A DNA stretch of 64,000 nt. Source: Adiantum capillus-veneris (lineage: Eukaryota > Streptophyta > Polypodiopsida > Polypodiales > Pteridaceae). Location of the stretch: NCBI GenBank assembly GCA_014529385.2, contig CM043968.1, positions 125,883,518-125,947,517 of the forward strand, written 5' to 3'. The notes under the pieces are model-generated. The model made no database searches, had not been told where the DNA came from, and saw nothing but the letters and a program-made list of their open reading frames with translations. This document shows, piece by piece, positions 1 to 9,670 of the stretch. The position numbers and the translations under genes were made by a program. Each line of letters starts with the position of its first letter. Positions within the stretch are counted from its first letter, which is position 1.

Positions 1-241
1 TATCTCCTCTGTTCTGTTGTAGTCCACCAGTTCTTGGGGAATCATTAAGATATCCTTGTCCCCGTGGGTCTCTGAAAGTATCTTGGTATATCTTTATCCC
101 CTGTTCTTCTAACACTGTTTCTTCTACCCAAGTCTTTGTGGGCTTGAGAGTCTCTGGGGGGATAGAAAATGGCTCGGCTTCTGCTATTGCTTCCTTGAGT
201 GTCGGTCTCTTTCTCTTTTCTGACGACTTCCCCGAATCCAT
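1..241 (-). CDS. Partial Gag-like N-terminus of a Ty3/gypsy element, running off the left edge
   Basis: The minus strand reads from an ATG at 241 through 80 codons with no stop to the window edge. The start MDSGKSSEKRKRP is lysine/arginine-rich, and a GIKIYQD motif near residue 50 resembles GAKIYRD in the Gag N-terminus of element A (about 25100). This and the shared palindrome-bearing leader indicate the 5' end of gag in a minus-strand relative of element A whose body lies left of the window. The start is the first ATG downstream of a long non-coding leader. Function (capsid precursor) is inferred from position, because no diagnostic Gag motif is in view. Confidence 0.5.
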   Translation of the reverse strand, partial: MDSGKSSEKRKRPTLKEAIAEAEPFSIPPETLKPTKTWVEETVLEEQGIKIYQDTFRDPRGQGYLNDSPRTGGLQQNRGD

Positions 242-979
242 GGATCCTGTAACTCCAATTTCAGAAGTTAGCGTCTTTTTTAGTACTGAAAGCCGAAATT
301 AAGCTTTTAACTATCCAAATGACTTAAAAATTGAAACATAAGCTATTCACGGCCTAAGGATGCAATGCATGTGGAAAAATGTGCAATTTGGGTGCAAAAT
401 CATGCTAGAGACATCATACGCGTATGATGTCTTTTATGTCAAAATGGCTTGATATTGGTTGTGCTTGTAGTTGATAGTGCATACATCCATTCTATATGCC
501 TGGATTTGAATTTGGATCCCAGTTGGTCAAGTTATGGCCATTTTAGTCCTGCTCAGGCTCTTTGCAAGATATTGAGAGGGAATTGGATTTTGTGATCCAA
601 ATTGGATGAAACTTGGTGGTTGGCTCTCAAATGGCATGTAGATCACTTCTGTGTGGTAGTTACAACTTTGAAATGCAAAAATCAAGTAGGGAGACATCAT
701 ACGCATATGATGTCTTTTTGGGTAAAATTGAACCATTTTGCATTGTTAGCTTGGATTTGGCTTTATATAGGCTTAGACAATGATTTTATGAAATTTGGGT
801 ATAGTTTGGACCAAAATTGGCTCTGGACATCATATGCGTATGATGTCTTTTGTGTCATTTTTGCATGAGATTGATTATGTGGGCTCCTCATATTATAGTA
901 AAGGACTGTGTGTACTCAAATCTTGACTTGAAGTTGAGTATGATGAATTTTGGCAAGATTAGGCTTTAAATAGAGGATT
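242..979 (-). other. 5' leader of the left-hand Ty3/gypsy element, gag-proximal part
   Basis: Non-coding leader upstream (minus sense) of the partial gag. It holds three copies of a 22-bp palindrome (410-431, 693-714, 826-847) and short recurring phrases such as CCAAATTGGATGAAACTTGG. The same palindrome and similar phrases occur in the leader of element A. The leader is interrupted at 979/980 by the CACTA element and resumes at 9130. Confidence 0.55.
410..847. repeat. Three copies of a 22-bp palindrome in the leader
   Basis: Copies lie at 410-431 (perfect GACATCATACG/CGTATGATGTC), 693-714 and 826-847 (one or two departures each). Each is followed by a T run. Further copies are at 9259 and 9543, beyond the CACTA insertion. 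Confidence 0.9.
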
Positions 980-991
980 CACTACAAGAGG
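980..991. repeat. CACTA terminal inverted repeat, left
   Basis: CACTACAAGAGG, 12 bp, exactly inverted at 9115-9126. The target duplication ATT lies at 977-979. Confidence 0.95.
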
Positions 992-1003
992 TTGTGTGCT
1001 CTT

Positions 1004-1253
1004 GTGACGCTATTAGCGACGGAAATACATTGGGTTTTTATAACCCCCGGCGTCGCTAAAACCGTCGCTAATAGCGTCGCTATGAGAGCGTCGCTATAAC
1101 CGTCGCTATGTGCATCGCTATATAGAGACGCTCATAGCGACGGTTATAGCGACGCTCATAGCGACGGTTATAGCGACGTTTACACTGAAGACTATAGCGA
1201 CGCTCATAGCGACGCTACAGAGCCATAAATAGCGACGGTTATAGCGACGCCCG
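1004..1253. repeat. CACTA subterminal GCGACG repeat block, left
   Basis: Dense direct and inverted repeats of AGCGACGGTTATAGCGACG and ATAGCGACGCTCATAGCGAC fill this stretch. In CACTA elements such blocks are the binding sites for the TnpA-type protein. The right end (9004-9105) carries the same unit, supporting one functional element. Apparent reading frames across it are periodic artefacts. Confidence 0.85.
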
Positions 1254-1615
1254 AGAGAATTTTTTTTTGGTGGCAGGGCATTGAATGCCCTGCCACCCAT
1301 CAACCATATTGTACTTGATTCACTTTTTAAAAAAAGTGCAAGGGTAGATAATAGACCCAAAATAGTCACCCACAAGACGCATTGTTTGCAAAATTGACAA
1401 TTGTACACATCATAGGCAAAATGAATTGATTGGCAAATGTAATAATGACAATTGTACAACATCATAGGCATAAAGAATTGATTGGCAAAAGGAACTGCGG
1501 TGACAAATGTAATAATATACATGGTTCAAAAAGACGTATAAAATCTGTCTCATGATACATAAGCTATGAGAAACCCTAAACTAATGCTATCTAGCTACGG
1601 CTAAACTGACGTCGT

Positions 1616-2924
1616 CTAGTCAGACGTCTCATCGCGTCCAAGCGGCGTATCTGTCGGATTCTGCAAAAAAAGACAATAAGACAGCTTTCAGTAAGTATAA
1701 ACATATAACGACATTTATAAAACAATACAAAAAATAAAAAAGAGTAAACCCTAATACTAACCATGCCGCCGCGAGAACTGAGAATGTCCATCAGGGCGTT
1801 TAAGCCCTTCCTGCCTGCGTACTCGCGCTCGTACGGTGTGGGATCACGTCCTGTCATCGACCACTGTCAAAACATACAAAGATTTCATTATGTTAGAATT
1901 AAAAAACTCATAAACCCTAAACTATCGAACATAAAGAGCAATGTGAAAACACTTACAAAATCGGCCTCAAATGATGCCCATCCACCGCTCCCCAAGTGGT
2001 GCGAGCTCCCTGCCTCTACTCGCGCTCTGGCTGCATCCTTTTGTTGCTTCCACTTGTCGGGATTCTCGCGCGCTGCTTTCTTCGCATTCTTCCAATCTTC
2101 TTTGGCCAGCCAATCTGGCCTGCTCCACCCATTCTTGATTTCTTTTTGCACTTCGGAACGCTTGTGTTTGCAGTATTCGCGCATTCGAATCTTCATCAGG
2201 TCTTCATTGAAGCGTTGATCCCGTGTTGGAACGGGAAACTCATCATGAAGTATGCTGATGACTCTGTTTTTTAAATCACTTGGTACTTCACTCCATTTGT
2301 TTAGTATGTAGTGTCTAAACAGTTGAGAGCAAAGACCACGCATGCGCGAGATCACCTTCTTGCCATCATCATCCATGATGATGCCGCCGCTGAAGTCGAT
2401 GGAGAAGACAAGCCCTCTGGCCGGTGACGCGTGAACATGGGTGTCCCGGCAGGGGTCTCTAGCGGCGTGTCGATGGGGGTACGGACGTCAGGTGTCTCCA
2501 CCGGCGTCTGGGCCCCGAAGCGAGGAGTGTCGAGTGGGGTGGCTCCTGGCGGAGTAGGTAGAGGTGTGTAGCTTCTAGGAACAGTCAGCCGTGCAAAACC
2601 TAGCGTAGATGGCGATGCTGTGGCTGGTGTGGGGGCGGGCAAACAAGGGGAGGGTAAAGAGCCTCGTCGAACACGAGGCGGTGTGGAGGCATCATTGGCG
2701 GAATCCCCACAACAACCGCCACCGCCACCACTAGAGCGCCGGTGTCTAGACGAGTGTGAAGCTCATCTCGTCGACGCCGAAGCTTCGGAGCGCGCCGAAT
2801 GCTCCGAAAGAGAGGGAGATGCGGATGGAGTAGGAACGCGCGATGATGCGCCAGAGCAATGACGCTCCACGTACCACTGTCTCTGCTGCGGTGACAAAGA
2901 AGAAAGAAACTCCTCATCATCCAT
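1616..2924 (-). pseudogene. TnpA-like gene (Transposase_24/Ptta-type), three exons, decayed
   Basis: Second gene of the CACTA element; TnpA-type proteins bind subterminal repeats. I read an ATG at 2924 (MDDEEFLSSLSPQQRQWYVE), a Ser/Pro/Thr-rich region with recurring TP pairs (about 2640-2440), then a domain resembling PF03004: WSEVPSDLKNRV, a basic EYCKHKRSEV stretch, and SSHHLGSGGWASFEADF. Splice sites fit well: intron 1864-1956 (GTAAGTG...ACAG) and intron 1661-1761 (GTTAGT...TTTGCAG), both phase 0. The last exon (1660-1616) ends in TAG. Damage: an in-frame TGA at 2763-2765 and a frameshift between about 2440 and 2376. The family is assigned from motif pattern, not a search. Confidence 0.7.
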
Positions 2925-3196
2925 ACCTGCATTAAACACACGAATATTTAAACTTAATATTGAATGAATAGAGTAGACAATGACGCAAAGACCATTAAAT
3001 ACAATGACGTAATGACGCATATAAATACAATGACGCAATGAATTGAGTGATAGAAGAGGCAAGTCGAAAACTCAGAATTTTCAATCAAAAGATGTGAGCG
3101 CGAGTAGAAAAGAGCGTTATACACCATGGAAGGGACTTAGAGAGCCAGAGCTTTTACAACACGGAGCAAAATTGTTCAAATACAATATTTGTGGCT

Positions 3197-6100
3197 TTAA
3201 GAGATCTCTCTCTCATCCTCGCATAACTCAGCATAACTTCCTATATCTATATAGAGCTCTCCGTTTAAACACATATCCTCTGTTTCATTTTGTAGCTCCT
3301 CTGCATGCACCCCATATAGAGTAGTAGCATCTTGACGCTCGTCTGGCACCACCGCAGCGGCTTTTGATTGAGCATCTTCTCTAATCTCCTCCATTGATGC
3401 CGTTGTGATTGGCACATGGTAGCCTTCATACGTCCTTGCACTACGAGGGGCTACCTCTATGACGTACCACCAGTTTGATGTAGACTTTGTAGGATGAAAT
3501 ATTACCTGCCAGAGCCACATAACTTACATGAGAGCTTTCAAGCACATAACTTGTAAAAGGGGGATGTTAACTATTTACATACTTACTTGTTCACAATGCT
3601 CGGGTAGTACGAAAGTGTCTCTTAGGTCAGTCCATTTCTTAGTAGAATCTACCTCAAGAAAACCAGACTCTCCTCTACGCACAATAGCGTTGCGACCCTC
3701 CATGATTATCTTGAACCATTGCACGTCGAACAAGTCGACAAAAAATCCTCTGTAATCGATCCTCAAAATCTCTTGCAGCGTGCCGAAGTAAGTGAGTTCC
3801 GCCACCACAGGATCTGCATCAGAGGAACGTCATCGACTAGACTGTTCAAATTTTGCCATGATTCCACAATCTTGAGTAAAACGCTTTTTGTCGATTTGTT
3901 CCACCCTAAAATGTCGACCTTTACACCATGCTGCTGTGTATGACTTATACTACAACAAAAAAAGATTATGAGTGGCCGTTCAAACGTTTATAAATAAAGT
4001 CACTTGCTAGTCGTACATTGCAAACTTACCTTGGTCGCGCAACCCGGAGAGTACTCCCACTCTTCTTCAGTCACTTCGTCACCGCATTGTTGTGCGCTTT
4101 TCAATTGGTTGTGCAACCATCTTAAGCTCATGAAGGTTGGTAGGCTCTCCAGAACCGCTGGATAGTGCATCGGTGGTCGTCTTCCCCGTCTCCACTCGAT
4201 TCGTGCCCTTTGTCACTCTTGCTTTGCATCCTCATATTGTGAAATCCACTTTTGCATCACTGGATTGTGAAGCATGCAAAATCGGTTGATTTTAGCCTCT
4301 AGATCTTCCGTCATCTTCTTCTCAACACCGAGATTGCACATGACAATCCCAGATATGCGCTCATCATCTATGGTTCGCCATAGCGTGTCCCGGGATTTAT
4401 CAAATCCGTCTAGCCACTCTCCAATGTACACTAGGGACTCTGATACCAACCAACCTTCTGCCATGCTACCCTCCGGACGTGCCTTTTGACGCACATATCC
4501 CTTAAGCGTTTTCATGAAACGTTCTAAGAAGAACATCCATCTGGAATGAACTGTGCCAGCTATTTCCACCTCATCAACTATGTGAACAAGAAGATGCACC
4601 TGAATGATTAGCATTGTAGTAGGAAAATGTTTCTCAAACATGCACACAAGCTCCGCAGCATTTAGTTTGGCGAATGGTATGGAGTCTACGTTGATCTCCT
4701 TTTGTGAGATCCATTGCACCAGCTTTGCAAGTTTGTAGATTGTGTTACGGATGTCGAGAGACAAACATCCCTCAATGGCAACCGGTAAAATAAACTGTAA
4801 AGTATGTGCAGCAATGATATTAAAGTCCACATTTTATGCAATGATATTAAAGTCCACTATGAACGTACCTGACACATTTTATGCCAATCGTGTGACTTCA
4901 AACCGGTAAGCTTTCCTTCTTTAGTAAAACACGTTCGGAGCGAGTGCATTACGCCAGTGGGGGTCCGCAAAGATCGAATGGTCTCTTTTACTTTGCGTTC
5001 TTGGGCTCCTGTGAAAATCCATGGTGCTTTAGGGAGTTTTATCGATCCATCAGACGCTATTTGCAGCCAATATTTCTCCATACGATCCACATTTCTAAGG
5101 TCAACTCTGGCTCCCAAAGTATCTTTCTTGCCGGTCAAATGGTCCCATAGTAGATTACCCACATTCTTGAATATGTGCATTGGATCGAGCAAGTGATTGA
5201 TCATGAGTCGGGGCCAGTATGGTAACTCGTACCATAGAGATAGTCTCTTCATCCCTGGAGGCAATCCGTCATCGCACATCTCCTTCTGCTCTAACCATGC
5301 TTGTGCAGACATCCTTGGTGGCTCTCTTCCCAAAAAGCCGTCGCGTAACACATGATTCTCTGGAAGATACGCTTGATGACCTTCGTAGATTTGCTTCTTC
5401 AGTGAGGGTTCCCTACGTGCATTCAGTCTAGGTCCACATGTGACACATGCTCTGTATCCGCTTGTTTGAAGCCCTGCATGTATACACATGATAATAGATC
5501 AACTATGGGAAAAAACAAGATTTACAGTGTCTGAGTGAGGAGTGTCAATAGATCACCTGAGCATTCTGTTAGCCCGGGATAGTCATGCATGGTCCACATT
5601 AGAATGCCTCTGATCAAAGCATTCCGTCGTCCTGTGTGTCGGCTCATATCCACCACCTCTATGCCAATCCACAATTGTTGTAGCTCTTCCAATAGTGGAC
5701 GAAGATACACATCCATATTCCCCACTTTATATCGCCCTGGCACAATCAAGCTTAGCCATAGGTGCCCCTTCTTCGTAGTCAACCACGGGGGAATGTTGTA
5801 GTTGACGATGACAACGGGCCATACACTGTAAGATGTTGATCTTTGACCAAATGGATTTACGCCATCCATAGCCAGGCCTAAGCGCAAATTTCGAGCTTCC
5901 CTGGCAAAATCCGACCATGTTCCATCTATATGTTTCCACGCTACGCAATCTGCAGGAATTCGTAGCACACCATCCGAAGATTTATTCTCCTCATGCCATG
6001 ATGCTAGGGTGGCCATGGACTTACATTCGAAGAAATGCTTGATGCGAGGAAGCAGAGGGAAATGTCGCAAAACCTTTTGTGGAATTTTTGTCCCATGGAG

Positions 6101-6924
6101 ATCTACTCGATATCTTTCGGAATCACATTTCGGACACTTCTCCATGTCTAGGTATTCCCCTCTGAAAAGAATGCAGTCATTAGGACAAGCGTGGATAGAA
6201 TTGTAATCCATCCCCAAGTTTCGCAAAATCTTTCTTGCTTCATCTCGGGAATCTGGCATCACATTGTCAGCTGGTAGTATGTGCTCTTTCAGCAATCTAC
6301 ACAACATAAAAATATGATACAGTCGTGTAAAAATCTATCAGATCATTATACATTTAGAGTTTTATTAAAGTAAACTAATTGTAATAGATCACCTGAAAAG
6401 CGCTGTGACGCTAGTGTCACTCCATCCAAACTTTGCCTGCATGTTGAGAAGAACCAGGAGTGCTTTCAATCTAGACATACGTGCTCCATTATACAATGGC
6501 GTATCGGCTTCACTTTTCATATCATCATAGATAAGCCTTTCTGAATCCATGATCGTCTCGATCATTTCATCAATCTCGGGCTCAAACATTGCCTCGTTAG
6601 GAATGTGCTCTGCATATCATCCCCCGAGCTGTCAGAGGCTACATCTTGTGGCCTCACATATGCTGCTTGACCAAAGCGCCTGCGAACACGTCTATTGGGT
6701 TGCAAGATTGCTGCTTGTTGGCCAGCGTCAGAGTCCGACGAGTTATAATTGGCAACAACTCGATCTATAATAGATGGATCGAACTCGCCAAATTCGCGAA
6801 CGTGCTGCAAAGAAACACGTCTTGTCCGTCGCACAGCATGCTTGCATTGATTACAAGGACATAAGACCCTCGTTGAGAGATAGGTGTTTCGGTTGGACGG
6901 TCCCACATCCTCGTCGCTACTCAT
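3197..6924 (-). pseudogene. tnp2: Tnp2-like CACTA transposase, six exons, decayed
   Basis: Catalytic transposase of the CACTA element. N-terminus: a CPCNQCKHAV zinc motif of the transposase-associated domain. Exon 2 onward: the Transposase_21-like region (LLKEHILPADN, CPKCDSERY, GLAMDGVNPFG, DYPGLTECSG), then LPYWPRLMINHLLDPMHIFKN and GLKSHDWHKM. Exon 4: a DUF4218-like part (FPTTMLIIQVHLLVHIVDEV, HSRWMFFLERFMKTLKGYV). Exons 5-6: a DUF4216-like part (FVDLFDVQWFKI). Introns with GT..AG ends in the right phase: 6297-6392, 5474-5556, 4795-4868, 3950-4029, 3506-3586. The intron at 4795-4868 contains a short direct duplication. Damage: frameshift near 6590 and in-frame TGA at 4213-4215 and 3830-3832. 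The whole order matches plant Tnp2. Confidence 0.9.
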
Positions 6925-6986
6925 AATGAGGATAAAAAACTTATAACCTGGACAACAAATTTAATATTCTATTGGCATTCTTTGTC

Positions 6987-6989
<3 letters not shown>

Positions 6990-7028
<39 letters not shown>
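6990..7028. repeat. (TC)n microsatellite
   Basis: About 19 TC units just upstream (minus sense) of the Tnp2 start, in the 5' non-coding part of the CACTA element. Confidence 0.95.
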
Positions 7029-7030
<2 letters not shown>

Positions 7031-7461
7031 CTCACATTCTCTAGTCATGTCCAATCCCCGCACACCTCGGTCTAGAGGTGCACGGAGATCAGAACCACCG
7101 GGTTATAATCTCGTCTTTATTGGTCAATACCTATATTTGTGGGTACAAGAAATCTACACACCCACGTCTACATGATACTGCATGTAGTGGACAAAACCCC
7201 TTTGCCTCTTCTCTAGGTGTAGCACTTCACAGCATCTTAACATCTTTTCACAGTAGATCTTTTCACTGTTCGTCTAACTCTAAACCCTAAACCATAAGTA
7301 ATTCTTGCGTGGACTCGATCTAACGTAAATAAGCGTAAATCTAAATAAACATAAATCTAACTAAAAATAAACCTAAATCTAATTTAACGTAAGTCTACAT
7401 CTAACCTAATCTTTAACGTCTTTTGGGATAGTTTCCTACGACGTTAAAACTCTCTTCTTCT

Positions 7462-7465
<4 letters not shown>

Positions 7466-7519
<54 letters not shown>
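7466..7519. repeat. (TG)n microsatellite
   Basis: Pure TG run of about 27 units, at the end of the first copy of the duplicated block. Confidence 0.95.
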
Positions 7520-7524
<5 letters not shown>

Positions 7525-7691
7525 ACCTAAATAAACCTAAGTCTAATCTAATATAACATAAAAACAAAATATTAAACTAACAGGGGTTATAAGAACCTTA
7601 GTTATATTAATCTAATTATGTTATATTAAAAACAAAGAACTAAACTAACAGGGGTTATAAGAACCTTAAAACTAATTTAACACATAATTTT

Positions 7692-8054
7692 TCACATAAC
7701 TCGACAAGAGTTGGCATTCTCATCACTAAAGATGTGAGAGTTAACTTCCGGCGGTGACGCTGCCTCATCTCCATCCACATCTGACGACAGCAATTGGCCC
7801 TTTAGACCGTTCTTTCTCTTGTTACTAGCTTTGAAGTTGCTGTTGAATGACTAGAGGTTGTCTAGATGGTCATTGTGTCGGGGATGTAGTGACTCTTGCC
7901 GCCCTGAAGATCCACCTTCGTCCCTATCTTCTGAAGACATTTCACCAGTACTTTTGGATCGACGGAGCCCACCATGAGTGAAGGCAGCAATACCCTATAT
8001 TCCATTGAGGGCTTTCTTCAACCGCTTCATGTAGGCATCGCAGTCTATGGAGAC
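7692..8054 (-). pseudogene. Coding-like fragment inside the CACTA element, unknown origin
   Basis: The minus strand reads about 121 codons from VSIDCDAYMKRLKKALNGI to a TGA at 7692-7694, interrupted only by two TAG codons. The composition looks like protein rather than repeat: RSKSTGEMSSEDRDEGG, FKASNKRKNGLKGQLLSSD, DGDEAASPPEVNSHIFSDE. An AG acceptor-like CCATAG lies just inside the upstream end. It is upstream of Tnp2 in the same orientation, so it could be a decayed TnpA-type exon or a captured host gene fragment, which CACTA elements are known to carry. I do not recognise the family. Confidence 0.45.
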
Positions 8055-8424
8055 CTAAATCTAATCTAATATAACGTAAATCTAAATCTAGCGTAAATAA
8101 ACGTAAATCTAGTTAAAAATAAACCTAAATCTAATTTAATGTAAGTCTAATATAACCTAATCTTTAACGTCTTTTAAGATAGTTTCCTACGACGTTATAA
8201 CTCTCTTCTTCTTGTGTGTGTGCGCATGTGTGGATGTGTGTGCCAATAAAAAGAGATAAATGGTATAACCTTTCTATCACCCATGCCAAGTATGATAGAT
8301 TGATTATGCCATTTCCCTCTTGAATAATAGGTCTTGAGTTCAACTCCTCGTCGGCTAGATCTTTAGGTCTTTTAATTTTAATTAGTTTCTTACAACGTTA
8401 AATTAGTTTCTCTCTCTTTCTCTC

Positions 8425-8637
8425 TCAATGTGTGTGCGTTTTTTTGGATCGTATGCATGTTTTCTCTCTCTTTTCCTCTCTCAATGTGTGAGTTTTTTGT
8501 TTATGCATGTTCTCTCTCTCTTTTCCTCTCTCAATGCGTGCGTTTTTTGTTTATGCATGCTCTCTCTCTCTTTTTCTCTCTCAATGTGTGTGTGCATTCT
8601 TTGTTTATGTATGTGTGTGTGCGTTTTTGTTTTTGTT

Positions 8638-8694
<57 letters not shown>

Positions 8695-8700
8695 AAAAAC
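8425..8700. repeat. CT-rich tandem repeat followed by (CT)n
   Basis: Four imperfect units beginning TCTCAATG (about 8425, 8479, 8529, 8579), each with TTTTTTGTTTATGCATG or a variant, then a pure CT run at 8642-8693. The period is about 50-56 bp. The apparent serine/leucine-rich ORFs here are repeat artefacts. Confidence 0.85.
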
Positions 8701-8703
8701 ACT

Positions 8704-8718
8704 ATGTGTGTGTGTGTA

Positions 8719-8755
<37 letters not shown>

Positions 8756-8817
8756 AAGAGGGGAAGGGAACATGAGAATGAGGAGAGGGAAGGAGCATAC
8801 CTGGCTCTCCTTCCTCT

Positions 8818-8878
<61 letters not shown>
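8704..8878. repeat. Compound TG/GA microsatellites
   Basis: TG-rich run 8704-8733, GA-rich run 8734-8762, a short unique part, then a pure GT run at 8821-8878. Confidence 0.9.
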
Positions 8879-8879
<1 letters not shown>

Positions 8880-8939
8880 AGAAGAAAAAGAGAGAGAGAG
8901 AGAGAGTGAGGGAGAGCGTTACCTACTCCTTGCTTGAGG

Positions 8940-8980
8940 GCGCCGAAAAACTCAGATCTGAGATCTGAGTTTTTGGGCGC
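8940..8980. repeat. 20-bp inverted repeat with one-base centre
   Basis: GCGCCGAAAAACTCAGATCT (8940-8959) is inverted at 8961-8980 with one mismatch. It lies between the microsatellites and the right subterminal block of the CACTA element and could extrude as a cruciform. Confidence 0.85.
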
Positions 8981-9003
8981 GCTCGGTTATTTTTTTAGCC
9001 CAG

Positions 9004-9065
9004 CCGGCGTCGCTATGAGCGTCGCAAATTTACAAAGAAATTTGCGACGCTCATAGCGACGCCGG
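9004..9065. repeat. 28-bp perfect hairpin in the CACTA right subterminal block
   Basis: Arms 9004-9031 and 9038-9065 are perfectly complementary around the 6-base loop ACAAAG. Each arm contains the subterminal unit CGTCGCTATGAGCGTCGC. Paired inverted GCGACG sites are expected binding sites for TnpA-like protein. Confidence 0.9.
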
Positions 9066-9114
9066 GAAATTTTTTTTTTGAGCGTCGCTGTGTGAGCGTC
9101 GCTAATATGAATAG

Positions 9115-9126
9115 CCTCTTGTAGTG
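9115..9126. repeat. CACTA terminal inverted repeat, right
   Basis: CCTCTTGTAGTG, exact inverse of the left end. The target duplication ATT follows at 9127-9129. Confidence 0.95.
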
Positions 9127-9129
9127 ATT

Positions 9130-9670
9130 TTCCGCTAATTGGGCTAATGGAGTGATCCCTTGACCAAATGGTACCAAACTTCATATGTGGCATGTATTTG
9201 ACATATATAATGGATATATGATGAGAAATGATCAATTTTGGCTATGTATGTGCAAAGTGACATCATACGCGTATGATGTGTTTTTGGCCAAAATGGTACT
9301 TTTTGGTTCCAGATAGCTTGTGCATGTGTTGAAAAACAATCCTACAAAGTTTCATTGAATTTGGAGCTATTTTGGCAAATTTAGGGCCATAAGTCGGTTT
9401 TTTTCCCTACTTTGCGTCTTTTTAGTTTCCAATTGGTTTTTCAACTCCAAATCTCATGATACTTTGTACATTTGATGTTGTTAGCATATAGAAAGAGGCT
9501 ATGCATTCATGTGTTCAAGATGATGTGAAAATCATGCTGTGAGACATCATACGCGTATGATGTCTATTTTTGATAAAAAGTGTTTTTTGTGCAAAGCATG
9601 GTTTGTGCTAGTGCCCTAAGCCTTGCTAACTAGTTTTCAACCTTAAAAATCATCAGTTTAGTTAAAAGCC
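9130..9670 (-). other. 5' leader of the left-hand Ty3/gypsy element, continued
   Basis: Continuation of the leader after the CACTA insertion, with palindrome copies at 9259-9280 and 9543-9564. I could not find its primer-binding site or LTR further right, so where this element ends is not resolved. Confidence 0.5.
9259..9564. repeat. Two further leader palindromes
   Basis: GACATCATACG/CGTATGATGTG at 9259-9280 and the perfect 22-mer at 9543-9564. Removing the CACTA insertion gives spacings of 283, 133, 283 and 284 bp for the five copies in this leader. Confidence 0.9.

Larger units (their letters stand above)
7310..8222. repeat. Direct duplication inside the CACTA 5' region (copies about 7310-7470 and 8055-8222)
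   Basis: Both copies contain AAACCTAAATCTAATTTAA, TAACCTAATCTTTAACGTC and AGTTTCCTACGACGTTA in the same order, each ending in CTCTCTTCTTCTTGT followed by a TG run. A smaller duplication of AACAGGGGTTATAAGAACCT lies at about 7576 and 7646. Between the large copies sits the coding-like fragment at 7692-8054. Confidence 0.8.
980..9126 (-). mobile_element. Complete CACTA (En/Spm-type) DNA transposon
   Basis: The element begins CACTACAAGAGG at 980 and ends with the inverted copy CCTCTTGTAGTG at 9126. It is flanked by a 3-bp direct repeat ATT (977-979 and 9127-9129), the target duplication size of the CACTA superfamily. Length is 8147 bp. Subterminal GCGACG repeats lie at both ends. Two transposase genes, Tnp2-like and TnpA-like, run on the minus strand, so the genetic 5' end is at 9126. 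It sits inside the leader of a Ty3/gypsy element and is therefore younger than that element. Several nonsense codons and frameshifts in both genes suggest it no longer moves by itself. Confidence 0.95.

Noticed and set aside
1118-1522. Minus-strand ORF with repeated VAITVAMSVAI
   Set aside because: It is a translation of the CACTA subterminal GCGACG repeats; the periodic peptide follows from the DNA repeat.
8428-8968. Serine/leucine-, cysteine/valine- and Thr/His-rich ORFs
   Set aside because: They lie in CT/TG/GA microsatellites and have no complex sequence.
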